Source: Limanda limanda (Eukaryota > Chordata > Actinopteri > Pleuronectiformes > Pleuronectidae). Taken from it: a stretch of DNA of 64,000 nucleotides. Below are positions 37,735 to 53,400 of the stretch, in pieces. The stretch is taken from contig NC_083655.1 of assembly GCF_963576545.1 (NCBI RefSeq), forward strand, positions 13,936,440 through 14,000,439. Reading direction: 5' to 3'. Numbering within the stretch: the stretch's first letter is position 1; the number at the start of each line of letters is the position of its first letter. The position numbers and the translations under genes were made by a program. Below the pieces are notes generated by a model. That model ran no database searches, was not told where the DNA came from, and saw only the letters and a list, made by a program, of their open reading frames with translations.

Positions 37735-37830
37735 ATTTTGGCTTAGTGCAACTCAATTAGTTTTACATTTTCATAAGGGGACTGTTGGGCCTTAGCAGAG
37801 GTATCCACTGTACTGAATCCTAGTTTTTAT
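37735..37830 (+). mobile_element. Teleost dispersed repeat, copy 3 (3' end only)
   Basis: About 95 bp matches the 3' end of the two copies upstream: TTTTCATAAGGGGACTGTTG (about 37769-37788) followed by GGCCTTAGCAGAGGTAT. The 5' part is missing, which fits retroposition-type 5' truncation or later loss. Confidence 0.6.
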
Positions 37831-41628
<3,798 letters not shown>

Positions 41629-42700
41629 CTTTTTCTCCTGTGTGGTATATCTGCATGTGAGGTGGTAGAGGGCAGGTTCCATGTCTGCAGCTACACACGG
41701 ATAAACATTGCGCTGTGTGTGTGTGTGCATGATTTTGTGTGTGTTTGTGTGTGTTTAGTGTAGTATACGTCTCCTCGAGGCCTGAATGGTTCCTAGCTTT
41801 GACAGAGGCAGCCCACAAATCAGCAGGACCCGGGGGCATGCCAGCTCTGCTGAGGGGGGGAGTGAGACATATTCACTGAGACCAAATCAGCCTCAATCTG
41901 GCCTCGGAGAGCCCCGCACTACACCGCTGACTGTAAAAAAAAAAAAAAAAATCCAAGCCACCCACAAACACAGGTCCTGTGTGTTTGCGTGTGGGGGAGT
42001 TGTGTGTGTGTCTGCAGACGCACGGGCCCTCCAACGGATATGAGGCCTCTAATCATTTCACTTTCCGTGAGTATTTGGCTGTAGTATTTGGTTTCCGCTG
42101 CAAATCAGTTCAAACAGATGAGAGTGTTGTAGATGAGGCAATCAAACCAAATCAACCGAAGAGTATATTTAAGATTTCTCTCGATTCCTAAGCACCTGCA
42201 ACACTCCCTGCTTTCTCTTTACCACGTGGAGGTGTTGGCTTTGGACTGATATCCTCGGTCAGACTCGATACATGTAGACCTTTGCATTGTATTTTGATAC
42301 TGGGACGTATGGACACATACAGCAAGCTCATTGTGGAGGTACTTGCTTGACTGCCAAATGAACGGGTTCTGCGGTTTTCAATGTGTTCTTGGGGTGAAAC
42401 GAAAACAATGGCCCACATCCTGAGGAGCTCAATTCAGCAAATTGCTTACGAAGATCTCATCACAGGCTGAAAACTGTCTCTGGCTAGACAAAGGTTTCAT
42501 ACACGGTGGTCTGTTCACAGCATGTGACGACAATAAGTCCACGAAAAATATCTTTAATTTACTATGGAACATTTAGAAGGAGAAAATAGAGAATAAACGC
42601 TTGACTTGTTCATCTTTTTTAGGTAAAAAAAAGCGAGTGCCCTTTTTTACTAAGTTTCATAATGAACACTTCTCATAATAACATTGCTGCATTGTATAGA
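41629..42700. other. Unique non-coding sequence
   Basis: Short TG runs at 41714-41757, G7 near 41854 and A14 at about 41937-41950. No gene. The region 42180-42540 is complex and repeat-poor. Confidence 0.6.
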
Positions 42701-43020
42701 ATCAGAATCAGAATTCTTTTAATTGCCAAGTATATTTGCACATACAGAAAAAAATTGACTTGGTGTGGTTGGTGCACTGTACATAAATAACAATTAGACA
42801 TTAAACAACAATGTTAAACAAAACAATATATACAGTAAGAGAGTTATGGGCACGTACACTGCTAAGGTGCAGAGATTTTCTGGAATAGGTGGTGACCGGG
42901 GAGTTCAACCTGTAGAGTCCACACAAAAATATTCATTAACAAGTAAAACCGCTGTGTGTGTGTGTCCATGTGTGTAAAATATGGTGTAACTATCTGTATA
43001 GCTGTGTGCAGTGCTATTTG
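42701..43020 (-). mobile_element. Teleost LINE-type 3' tail, minus strand
   Basis: The + strand begins with tandem AGAATCAGAATCAGAATTC (42701-42717), then TTTTAATTGCCAAGTATATT, GCACATACAG, TTGACTTGGTGTGG and GTGCACTGTACATAAATAAC. This is the reverse complement of a common fish retroelement 3' end whose tail is an ATTCTG-type repeat, so the element reads on the minus strand. The far boundary is uncertain. Confidence 0.65.
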
Positions 43021-44091
43021 CTGTAGTTTTGCTTGCACTATTGTCCATTTTTTAAATAATCCGGCTATATGAAAAGATACTTAACCTCCTTGGTGGAAGT
43101 AGAAATGCTGCTCTGAGTCGACTTGATTGCCTCAGCACTTTGATAACAGGAGATCATTTGGAACTTCGACACTTGGGCATTACCTCTGCGATACCAAAGG
43201 GTACAGCACAACTCCTGACGTGGCGGCGCCAGTTTGTCGTTTTTAGTCGGGCGTCAGTGGTTTTCCAATGAGCCGGGGGGGCACGTGGCGAATCGGAAGG
43301 TCCCTGTGTTTGTCTGCTACCTCTCTGCCAGACACGGGCCATCCCAGGTCACAGCGGCTCGACAACCGATCTGTGTCATCACCGCTGCATTCACCCACTT
43401 CTCCTGACAACGTGTTACACCCCTCCGATCCGTCCTCCATCGCCTCTTACCCCCCCACCCAACCACCTCCCCACTTCTTGCCTCGCCAAATCCCCCCCTC
43501 ACTTTCCCCTTTCATCCACTCTCCCTTGCTCCTCTATCCTCCTCCTAACCCCGGCTTTATTTTTGTTACCCACTCTCCAATTCACTATTTTATTCTCCTC
43601 CTAAATCTCCTCTCTTTTTTCTCTCTTTTCATATCTCATCCCTCTTCCTGTCCTCATTACTCACCCCCTCTCCCCCTCCCCCTGTACTCTCTCTCTCTCC
43701 CATTCTCCCGTCCTCTTCCTCACATCAGAAAGTGTTGGAGTTTGACATCTGCCTGCAGGAGAAGTGACCCATGAAGTAATTAGAGGAGGAATCTTGCCTT
43801 CTCTTCCTCCATCTTCCCCCTGCTGTCTGTCTGCTCTGAGCTGGGAGATCATATAAAAAAAAAAAAGCTGGTTATGTTTACTCCCTGATCCATCTAATTT
43901 CTGTAACGAGGGCCAAGCCGGTCTCATCTCCTTACCGCGCCACGCTTAGGCCGAGGCGTTGGGCTGGAGAGGCGCCTCAGGCCCTCGGGCACCGTGGAGC
44001 TTCAACCACACTCTGTTTAGCGGTGGAGACGAGACTGGGACCTAACCGGATTAACTCCCCAACCAGCACAGGTGGAGGGACCCTGCTTTAA
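43021..44091. other. Unique sequence with a long pyrimidine tract
   Basis: About 43430-43720 is strongly C/T-biased on the + strand and produces the 168-codon Pro/Ser/Leu-rich frame at 43268-43774, which I reject as a gene. Flanking sequence shows nothing recognised. Confidence 0.6.
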
Positions 44092-44251
44092 ACACACACA
44101 CACACACACACACAACAAGCACACACATATACACACGTGCACACAGAGCAAGATGCTACTTTATACCATTTAATGTACCTTCAAAAAAAAAGTGCTGTGA
44201 AGAAACATCTGTGTGTGTGTGTGTGTGTGTGTGCGTGTGTGTGTGTGTGTT
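44092..44251. repeat. (CA)n and inverted (TG)n pair
   Basis: A CA run (44092-44114) and a TG run (about 44210-44251, one GC interruption) lie about 95 bp apart on the same strand, so the two can base-pair with each other. Simple repeat; no coding content. Confidence 0.9.
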
Positions 44252-46169
44252 TGTAAAAAATAAATAAAAAAGTCAAAACTTGAGCTGCTGCAAAATGAGA
44301 TGAGAGAACACAATTATGAATTGCTCCGGAGCCTACGGCCACTCCGGTGATAAGTCTCAAGTGCTGTGGTATCAAATTGCCGGAGCATAGAAATCCCCCC
44401 CCCTCCAAAAAAATCACAACCCCCACCCACAATTGAAAATATTTGCCCCTGGATTGCAAATGTAATATGTAGGGTAATGGTTGATGTATAATGCAACAAA
44501 GTGAAGTCTGAGGGTCCATTGAAAAACACGACAGGCTGTGGTGTCAAATGTTTTCCTGGGCATCATTAGAGTGTTTTTCCATGCCTTCATTCACAGATTA
44601 TTCATTTAGAGGAAGTCTTCAGGGACTTTCGCCGGTTACTTTCTGTCACTGCTGGTAAACATCCTTCAGTTCGCCTCATACATCAGTATCATTGAACAGC
44701 GCACGGCTTATTTTTGTCATTAAAAAGATGAACATTTTACTTATAATAGTTTTGGAATAGAAATCCAAGGTTCCGCTTAGAAATCCTGAATCAAAACCAC
44801 ACTGACATCAGCAACAAGACTTTAACAGGATCCTGCTCAATGGCGTGATGTGCTTTTCACAGGAGATATTGTAATATTTAAATTGTACAGTATCAATTCT
44901 GTTTACACTGGACTTTAATGGAGACAATTTCACGAGACACATTGATCATCACTTGACAGATCGAGGCCAGATGACTAAACTATTCAGTGTGCGTCAGTGA
45001 TGCCACGCAACAAAGTAATAATTAAATATATTTTCCATGAATCTGTTCTAGACTTATGTACATTTATTTTTAGGTAATTTTTACATATAAACAAATATGT
45101 ATACTCTACTACATTTTTGACTGGTAAATGTGTGTATTGTTATTTAAATTTTTACAAGTAAAATTAATGACAAGCAAGTGTGTTTTAGGAGCATCATCTG
45201 CAGAATCCGATTTATGAATATGACAGTCAGTATGATTTCTGCATTGAACATAATACACTGTTAATGATGTAGTAGTTGCATCAGGAAATAGGCTAGAATC
45301 AAGTACTTCCTTCCCTTTACTGCGTATATGTGCTGGATACATCTGTGTCTATGTATTTGTACTGTAACTTAAGTTAAATGTTGTATGAGCATGAGAGGAT
45401 TTCAAGGATAAGAGAAACCAACAAGTAAGATACATCCCTCTTCTTCAGCAGCTACTAGAGGCCATTACCCCACAAATTGTCATCATACGGGCATCACCCT
45501 TCCTGTGATCTAGAAACTGTCTTTTCCAAAGCACTTGCAAAGTGTCCCCGTCCCTCTGCCCCCCCCCCCGTCCCCCCCCCACCCCCCTGACAGCTTCGAG
45601 CCACAGACGCTGGCCAGAGCACGGCCACTCTAACCGAATTGAGCCATCAATTACTACTGATTAGCCTCAAAGTAACATCTGTCCCAGGAAGCATTTAACC
45701 AATATATTCTCCATAGTGACACACAGCAACAGAATTAACTGTCATAATAGGGTTTAATAGGGTTATTGGATTTTCAACATGTTCAAAAGCTTGCGATTTG
45801 GCTAATGGAATGGCACACACGATCCAACAGGGCACCTGGCTGCCACACGACCAGGCGTCTGTTTTCTGTTTATGCCAAGAAATATGACGGGAAATTGAAA
45901 TAATCCAAAATGATGCGTTTTAAGCGGCAGAATATCATCCTGTGTGTTGAAATATTTATTTTACAGACAGCTAAAACTGCATAAAGTAGTGTTTTTGCCA
46001 CCAACAAAAAAAACTTGCAGTGCCAAAATGTTGTATGTTATCTACCTCATGAGGCAGGGGGCTGGGAGGATACCCCGGAGAATAGGTGTCAGTCAAGCCT
46101 ATGGAGCTGGTAAAACAATCTGTCAGTGTGATTTGCGTGCTTGCGTATGCTTGAGAGCATGTGTTTGCA

Positions 46170-46171
<2 letters not shown>
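44252..46171. other. Unique sequence, AT-rich in the middle
   Basis: C-rich patches at 44395-44406 and 45561-45587. The interval 44560-44720 and the interval 45600-45930 are repeat-poor and complex. 44860-45400 is AT-rich. No gene is supported. Confidence 0.55.

Positions 46172-46242
<71 letters not shown>
46172..46242. repeat. (TG)n microsatellite, 71 bp
   Basis: Uninterrupted TG array flanked by GC-alternating sequence (GCGCGC-like words at 46261-46292), giving a combined stretch of alternating purine-pyrimidine DNA. The Cys-Val and Thr-His frames on the two strands are artefacts. Confidence 0.97.
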
Positions 46243-46243
<1 letters not shown>

Positions 46244-46739
46244 CGCACGGCTGCGTGGGTGCGCGCAGCTGCTTATGTGTTGGCGTGCGCGCGTTGGTAA
46301 AACAATCCCTCGGTGTTTTGACAGCCATGTCACATGCCGGGGATCAGTCTCGGGATGCTGCAGTGAGAACTCCTGATTAGCCCTCTCTATGCATGATTCC
46401 TATCATTTAACCTCGGGAGCTGTGACTTCAGTGCAGCGCAGAGGACTTTTGCTTTTGTGGGAAATCCTTTGGCGGCAGGTGCAGAAGGTAATTTCGGGGC
46501 ATGGAAAAAGATTTTAAAGATCACACAAGACACATTGGTGCAACAATTGGTTCCTTCCTCATTCAAGTAAGCTGTTGACATTATTGCTCAGGCACAACAA
46601 AGGAAAAGCACTTTTGCTCCAAGGGTCAATATCTATATCCATCCAAGGCTATTCCTACTAATTCAATGGTAGAAATGATCACAGTATACTTGCAGGTATC
46701 ACACCGGGGCGGCCCTGTGCAAACACAAGGGCCTTTGCA
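46243..46739. other. Unique non-coding sequence
   Basis: No reading frame or repeat recognised after the GC-alternating flank of the TG array. Confidence 0.6.
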
Positions 46740-46900
46740 CTATTAACCAAAAAGTAGTTTCAGTGCAGCTATTGGAGGTCAAGTGCCTTGCTCAGGGGTT
46801 TCTCTTCAATAACTGTTGAGGGAAGGAAGAGCATTTCTTAACCTACAGTTTAGGAGCCGAAGTGGGTCAGGGGCCGGTTTCTCGTCGATCCCCCGACGAG
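46740..46900. mobile_element. Decayed SINE-like teleost repeat
   Basis: Words in order match a frequent fish short repeat: TTTCAGTGCAGCTATTGGAG, GTCAAGTGCCTTGCTCAGGG (46779-46798), ATAACTGTTGAGGGAAGGAA and GAGCATTTC, then degraded sequence where a B-box-like segment would be expected. The 3' limit and orientation are uncertain. Confidence 0.5.
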
Positions 46901-49900
46901 TAAGTTTTCTCGAGACGCAGACCCACGATAAGGATAAATTTCTCAAATTACAGTAACAGGCTGAGAACAAGCCTGATGTGGAGTATTAATGGTTCAGAGG
47001 GGGATGCACGCAGTAATATAAACCCTGTGTGCTGCAGAAAAGAAAGGGGGAAGAAAAGAGTTGGTGGTTTTCTCTTCTGTGTGTTAATGGCAGTGGCAGG
47101 GTGACATAACATAACTCTTGATTTATAAGGCTATTTGAAATGCCATCGCTCACGGGCCTGTGCTCACAGAGGAGGCAGGGAGGATCGCTGACAGCTCACT
47201 AACTTCAGGACGGTGAGACAGAAACGCCCCGTGTGTCTGTCTGTCGAGCCCCCCCCCCCCCCCCCCCCATCTCTCCGTCGACCATCTTTTGTTCTGTCTC
47301 ATCTACTTTGTACAATCTTCTGTCTGCGTCTTTCATCTGGCTTTCCACGCGTCCTTTCTTTTATTCATGGCGGTTGGCAAGAGGGTCGCAGCACCATGGG
47401 ACTTTCACAGCTCCGACAGCACTCCTCAGCATCCGTGAAGTTCAAAAGACACGCTGTGCTGGGAACCTTTTTTTTTTTTTAACACCAGGTGGAAACTAAT
47501 ACTTTTTGTCACCAAAGAAGTTAAAGCTCCTCATGAGGAAAGAAGAATGTGGACAGGCTAACAGTCATATTCATGTCTCCACCTTCACCTTTTCACATCA
47601 CCTGCTCTCCTGTCAGTTTACCTGTTTGGGGAGATTTTGCAATATACCAGCTTGACATTAGAATGATTGAATGTGACATGTTCATTTAAGCAATTTGGTA
47701 TTGTTAGCTAAATACGCCCAGTCATTTCTGAAACGAGGGTGGGGTGGGGGTGAGGGTGAGGTCAAGAGTGAGATGTGCATGCAGGTATGAGATAAATGCA
47801 TCTGGAGACACACACCTGTTTAGCCCCCAGGACTAACGCCTAGTCGAGACGAGAGTGACAGCATAGCTTTTTGGAGCAGTTGAAATATTCTAAAATCTTC
47901 AAAGACAAACGTCCGGGCCGGGGTCACCTATTGTCGTGCAGCTAAGTGAACATATATGATACCTGTTTGTACGCATGTTCACAATGCAGGAGACATTTTG
48001 GAAACCATCCTCTGTAAGGCGATCGGCGAAAAATAGTTGGGAACACAATATAAGGCACAAGCAGGTTTGACTGGGTGGGAACTGAAGGAGCAGCAGCCTT
48101 CGGTAGGGGAATTCCTACATGAAAACAAATCCCTGCAGTGTCAAACAGGGCTGGGTGTTTGTGTATTTTGGTATTTTTTGAAGAATGTTGCCACTGTACA
48201 TTGTCATTGTTGACAGGGAAACCGAACGCCGCATTAAACGGCAAGGGAATATCAGCGCAAGGAAAAACAGGTAGGAGTGTCAATGCCTTCGGAATATGGC
48301 TCATGAAAGGAAAACCACAGCAGCAACGATAAATAATACTGTTTCAGCGCGGCACTTTAATTTCTGACACAACAACACTAAGTCAGGTTGGGAAGTTTGT
48401 CAGGTGGTCTGCACGCTCCTCGCAGTCTCCCAGGTCGCTTCTGTGCAAGATAGAAAATAATCTTCATGGGTATTCACAGGAATTTTGTCAATCAGTGTCT
48501 TGAACACTTGGTTTTGTGATTCAGTTATTTATTTGAATGCATTTATGACTGCCCTTAACCCTGTTTTTGTATTTTATTGTTAACCTTAACCCTATGAAAG
48601 TGTTGGATAATATCAAATGATTTGATTTTTTGTGGTCAAGCAACAAAACCCCAAAAAATCTGCACCTTACATATGTGGGGAAACAAGTGTTGGTTATAGA
48701 GCCAAAGAATGACTACACACTTTTAGGAGGGAAGTGTAGAAGTAATTTCCAATAAATTGTATCCATTGACATTTCAGAAAGTCCTTATAAAGAGTTGTAA
48801 ACCAGTCCGACAAGCTATGATATTACGTTTTTTTTTAAATTTGATTTGGAGCAAAATAAATATTTAAAAATTGTAAATAGGTAAAGGGACATGACTGTGT
48901 ACATACTTATTGTAAGAGTGAAGGAACTACACATCCCATAAACCATTGCGAATTATCCTTTCTTGAATCGAACCATGTTGTAGTGATTTTCAGCCCTTTG
49001 GACACTTTTTCTTATCTCTTAAAATTTGACTGGTACACAAAATGTAACGCTGAACCATCTGATCATGATTGATCATGAATTTTGTTAATTATTTCCATGG
49101 TACAAGCGAGCTCCACCGGTCAGAGACATAGCTGTTACACCTGAGGATTGTGGGTATTTTGTACTTTTCCTTGACATCACAAGTTTTTCTTAAAACGCAG
49201 TTCACAGACTTGTGGCTTCTACAGGAGCACATAACAATGTTTCACAATCCTCGCAGCTTGTGGTAAGTCTACCTTGGATGGTTAAAATATTACGGCTGAT
49301 GATCAAAACCTCTATTCAGAAAATGAATGGGATTGTTAGTCCCGTAACCTTGAGCTGTAAACTGGTAAGAGATGTTCTTGTTCATAAAGGGAATACCCAG
49401 GTCCAATGACTCTGGTGATAGTAGCAACCTGTAGGAACAGAGAGTAGCCTGCCTGTATCTGTGACTCACACACTCACGCCATGTCTGTGGTCGGGCTAAA
49501 TGCTCTGACCCCAGCATCAGTCACCATCAGCCCACAGACAGGCTCTCATTTTACTGTCTGAGGAATTTACCACCGTACACAATGCAAGGCGCTGCTGTAA
49601 AACTATACGACTGATCCACATCCCAAACAATCCAGAATTATTCAAATGAAGAATTATGTGAGCTGCTGATGGGAAGCAGTGCTGTGTTTACAGTAAAGGA
49701 ATATAAGTAGTTTAAGTGCCGAATGCCAGTAACCCCGTCCATGGCCTGGCTGAGTTAATTATTATTTAAACTGGAGGCCGCAGTCAAATCACTGTGAAAA
49801 CAAATCCTTGTTGGAGATTCTAAGGTTGGGTTTGCCTCTGAAAACTGTTAAGAAAAGTAAATTAAACACCTTCTGCATGTGGTAAATCTATGCCAGTCTC
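46901..49900. other. Unique sequence with C20 and T runs
   Basis: C20 at 47249-47268 and T12 at about 47469-47480. A G-rich piece at 47739-47760. The region 47930-48310 carries a 120-codon minus-strand frame without recognisable features. 48530-49080 is AT-rich with two short telomere-like CCCTTAACCC words. No gene. Confidence 0.55.
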
Positions 49901-52379
49901 CATCTTAATTCGAGCTCCCCATCATGAGTCATCACTGTCTGGAAAATCATGCTTCAGTCACATTAGCAGTCACCTCATGATTGTCCGCTTTCCCAGTTAA
50001 CAAGTCCTTCCGCTCTGGACTTACTGAAACAAACATGTTTTCTCTGGATTAACTTGAGTTCCTCTGTCTGTTTAGGAGACAAGAACTAACCAGACAAATC
50101 CATAGGAACCCAAATAACATCCACTGTGACATCTCAGCTTTTAGCTCTCCCAAAATGTGTATCCAAACATCTCTCCCCCTTCGCTTTCTCTTTAAACACA
50201 CAGGGCTGTTATCACCCTTGTTTCCTCTTCCCTCCTTCCCGCTCCCACTTTTTTTTTTTTCAAAGCCTGAGAACAGGGCCGGGGCGATTAAGGAATCCTA
50301 GCCCTGGCTAATCACCCCGGACTGGAGCACTTCCGCTGTGCTGATTACCGAGGAAACCATTAAGAAGAAGAAAGTGGCTGGATCTTTCATCCTGGTCGGC
50401 TGGGCTCTGGGGAGGTCAGAGAGGGGTGTGTTTGATAGGCCATTTACCCTTCCTGTTCTTATTATTCCAGCATTTCCTCTATCTGGACTCAACACGACTG
50501 CAGCGAGCGGAGCCCAGGCCCATCTTGCCCTCCCTCCCAAGGGGCTGTAATCATTGCCATACTGGCTTCCTGCGCTCGCCGGTACGTATGCATGACACTA
50601 CGTTGATTCACACACATGCACCCCTCACTTTCACACCCTCCCTCTTCCATCAGCACAGGGTCTAGTTGAGCAGCCGTGACCCTGGAAGAAACAGTTTACA
50701 TACATATACAAGTAGCGCCCCCTTCCTCCCCTAATTTCCACCCCTTTCCACCCAAAAAACAAAACCAGCGTATTTGCGTGCACCAGGGCCTCATGGGTAC
50801 TGTCACAGATGGTGCTAATGATGTGTGCCTCAGCAGAGGCAGCGCCCTCGTTCGCGCTAGACTGGTGACATATGCTCCGTCGCAGGGCCATCGGTGGAGC
50901 ACAGCAGCCCCCAGTGTCCGAGAGACACCCCTGTAACCCCTCCACTCCAGCGACACAATGACAGATACAGACCCCTAAACAAACAGAGGGCTGGGCTCTG
51001 CCTCTTTTCTCTCTTCATTGTATTTCAATCTGTTTGATTCTCAGTGCCTCCCCCCCCCTCCTTCTGTCTGTCTTTCCCGGTTACTTCTCCCCTCCCGTAT
51101 GTTGTTCATCGCTCCCATGCCTCCTTCCCCCTTGTGTCCCCACTGAGCCTGGCTTGATGGATGACCCTTTGCTTTAGTGATTAGGGTCCCCGTGGGGGGG
51201 GGGGGCGCCTTCCCTCCTCTGTAGGAATCTGGGTACAGTGGAGTGACAGAGCAAGTTCAGGCCACCGTCTGGCCGCCCGAGTGCGAGCATGTGCGAAGAG
51301 GATATCAGGGGGATCTGTGCAGAAGGGTGACAGGACATATCAGCCGGGTGGTGTCTCGTGGTTGGTAATTGGACGGAGCACTAGCATGTCCCCGTGTCCT
51401 GCGGTCGTCCCCTCCACCCAAGCACTGTCTGCCCACACTGTTGCAGAGGGACTGAGATGAGACCAGATGTGTGGCAGTGTTATGATTTGACTTTTCCTCC
51501 AGGCTCTACAGATGTTGTATCTAGTAAAAATGTATAAACAATTAGAGTCAAATTTGAAAGTTACAATTGAGAGATTATTACCATTGTCACTAGATTATAT
51601 AGATGATATATAACCCTTTAATTATCTCCCGGTAATCTTCGTACATTTCAATACAGTATATTGTTACAGTGAAGGTGACACCTAAGCAATGACATTTTAA
51701 AAAGAGGGGAATTCCTCGGACATGAGGGAAACCAAAAAGACCATTGGCCGTCATTATTCCTGTAACCCAACCTCCTTAGTATGACTGTAATTTCACACTG
51801 ATGCACCATGGGTATTAATGGATCTCTAGAGACGTTTTGTACTGTACGGCGATGACACACCTGCTTTTTGTGAGACTGCATTCCTTCAGAGAGTTGTGAT
51901 AATGCTAAAAGGTAGCTGTGGACAAATTACCAAAAAACAGTGAGTGCCCTGGGGGGGAACGCGATGTGAAATCATTCGAAAGTGCTGGAGTGAAAACACT
52001 GTGTCATGTTTCCGTAACCAAGACCGTGTAACCATAGACGACTATTGTTGAAGATAAAGTAGAAAGCCAGTTGTCTCACCATTTGTTTAGAGGGGATCTT
52101 GAGTTGATGAGCTCATGCCAAGATTGACTTTTCCATGCAGATGGATTAGTTCTATGGGTGCAGTAAAAAAATAAATCATGATTTGCACGTAACACAGAAA
52201 TCAATGTGTATAAAAGAAGTTAACAGGGGTTATTAGCATCGATAATAAATTTCCTTAATTGTCTTGATTCGTTTTTGTTGGTTCTGAATTTCCAAGTCAA
52301 TAACTCAATCTGTCAAATTGCAGAGGTGATGAATTTAAGGATATAAACTTTAGAAGTTGAACAGTAGGTTCAATTTCAC
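49901..52379. other. Unique sequence, GC-richer
   Basis: T11 at about 50250-50260, C8 at 51051-51058 and G12 at 51194-51205. Frames at 50298-50956 on both strands are short and unrecognised. Complex repeat-poor stretches at 50270-50560 and 50790-50950. No gene is supported. Confidence 0.55.
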
Positions 52380-52400
52380 ATATATATATATATATATATA
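52380..52400. repeat. (TA)n run
   Basis: About ten TA units begin an AT-rich kilobase that includes a second TA-rich patch at about 53002-53028 and T13 at 53031-53043. Confidence 0.9.
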
Positions 52401-53110
52401 AAACAAATCATAAAAAAGGAAAAAAATCTAAATCTGGCCGGCAGTATGAAAAAAACTGCCCTGGTGGTCTTAACCGGTCGAACCGATAATGGACACCATG
52501 TGAGGAACCCCTGGTCCCACAGACAGAGGAAAGAAGAGGTGGAATATTTACGTTCACAGATCTCACATCCGGAGATAATCTGCTTTATCCTTAGATGATC
52601 TTTAGTCGTTTAAGCACAATGGTTGCAACGTAATTAATGACAGGGAAGCTTCAGCATGCTGACCCAGGGAAGTTTGTCCTATTACTGTATACTGTCTGTT
52701 CAGAAGCTTAGGCTGGAGCCAGTCTCATCTGCTGCATCTGATTTATGTAGAGTTCAGCAGGAGACATACCAGTGGACAGTGGGAACAGTGGTGATTGGTG
52801 GTCTTATTAGCTTCTATTGAGACCTTAAAGGATATTGAATGGACAAGCCTCCTGACACAGGTTTTGATCAAAGTACAAGAGCCTGAAAAGTTTATGGAAA
52901 CACAAGATGTATAGGCCCAAACGGACATATGCAGGGGTTTAGATTTAAAATTGTGTTGTGGAAAATCATATGAAACTTGGTTTAGGTGTCAAATGGGTTC
53001 AATATATATATATATACAGTATATATAGATTTTTTTTTTTTTTCAGCAAAACCTTTCCCACAATTACAACTGCACATTCCATCCAGGCCTAAACAAAAAA
53101 ATATATAATT

Positions 53111-53400
53111 TTCCACTCAAACCTGATTATGAGTCTAAATGAGGTTATTGAAATATGTGGATATAAATTTAAAAATATATATGTAATCTACTTCCATGCC
53201 AACTTGGCATTTGTATTAACCATAACCCCTAACAGATAATTCGACCATAACTCTAACCCTGGAAGTCCTTTTTTCTATGCTAAAAAATGACTTCCATCCA
53301 TACCTTGAATACTGGTCTAAATGGTGATGGAATTATGCATATACAATTTTTAAGACTATGTATTTTTACAATCATGCGAACTTGGCAATTGTAATAAACA
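53111..53400 (+). repeat. Diverged tandem duplication, period about 181 bp
   Basis: Segment 53111-53222 and segment 53292-53400 align along their length: TTCCACTCAAACCTGATTAT against TTCCATCCATACCTTGAATA, GTCTAAATGAGG against GTCTAAATGGTG, and ATGCCAACTTGGCATTTGTA against ATGCGAACTTGGCAATTGTA, both ending AATAAAC or ATTAACC. The first copy is followed by CCTAAC/CTAACCC telomere-like words. It is either an old local duplication or two monomers of a dispersed repeat. Confidence 0.6.

Noticed and set aside
43268..43774. 168-codon Pro/Ser/Leu-rich frame
   Set aside because: Lies over a pyrimidine tract; a strand with few purines has few stop codons, so the length is not evidence of coding.
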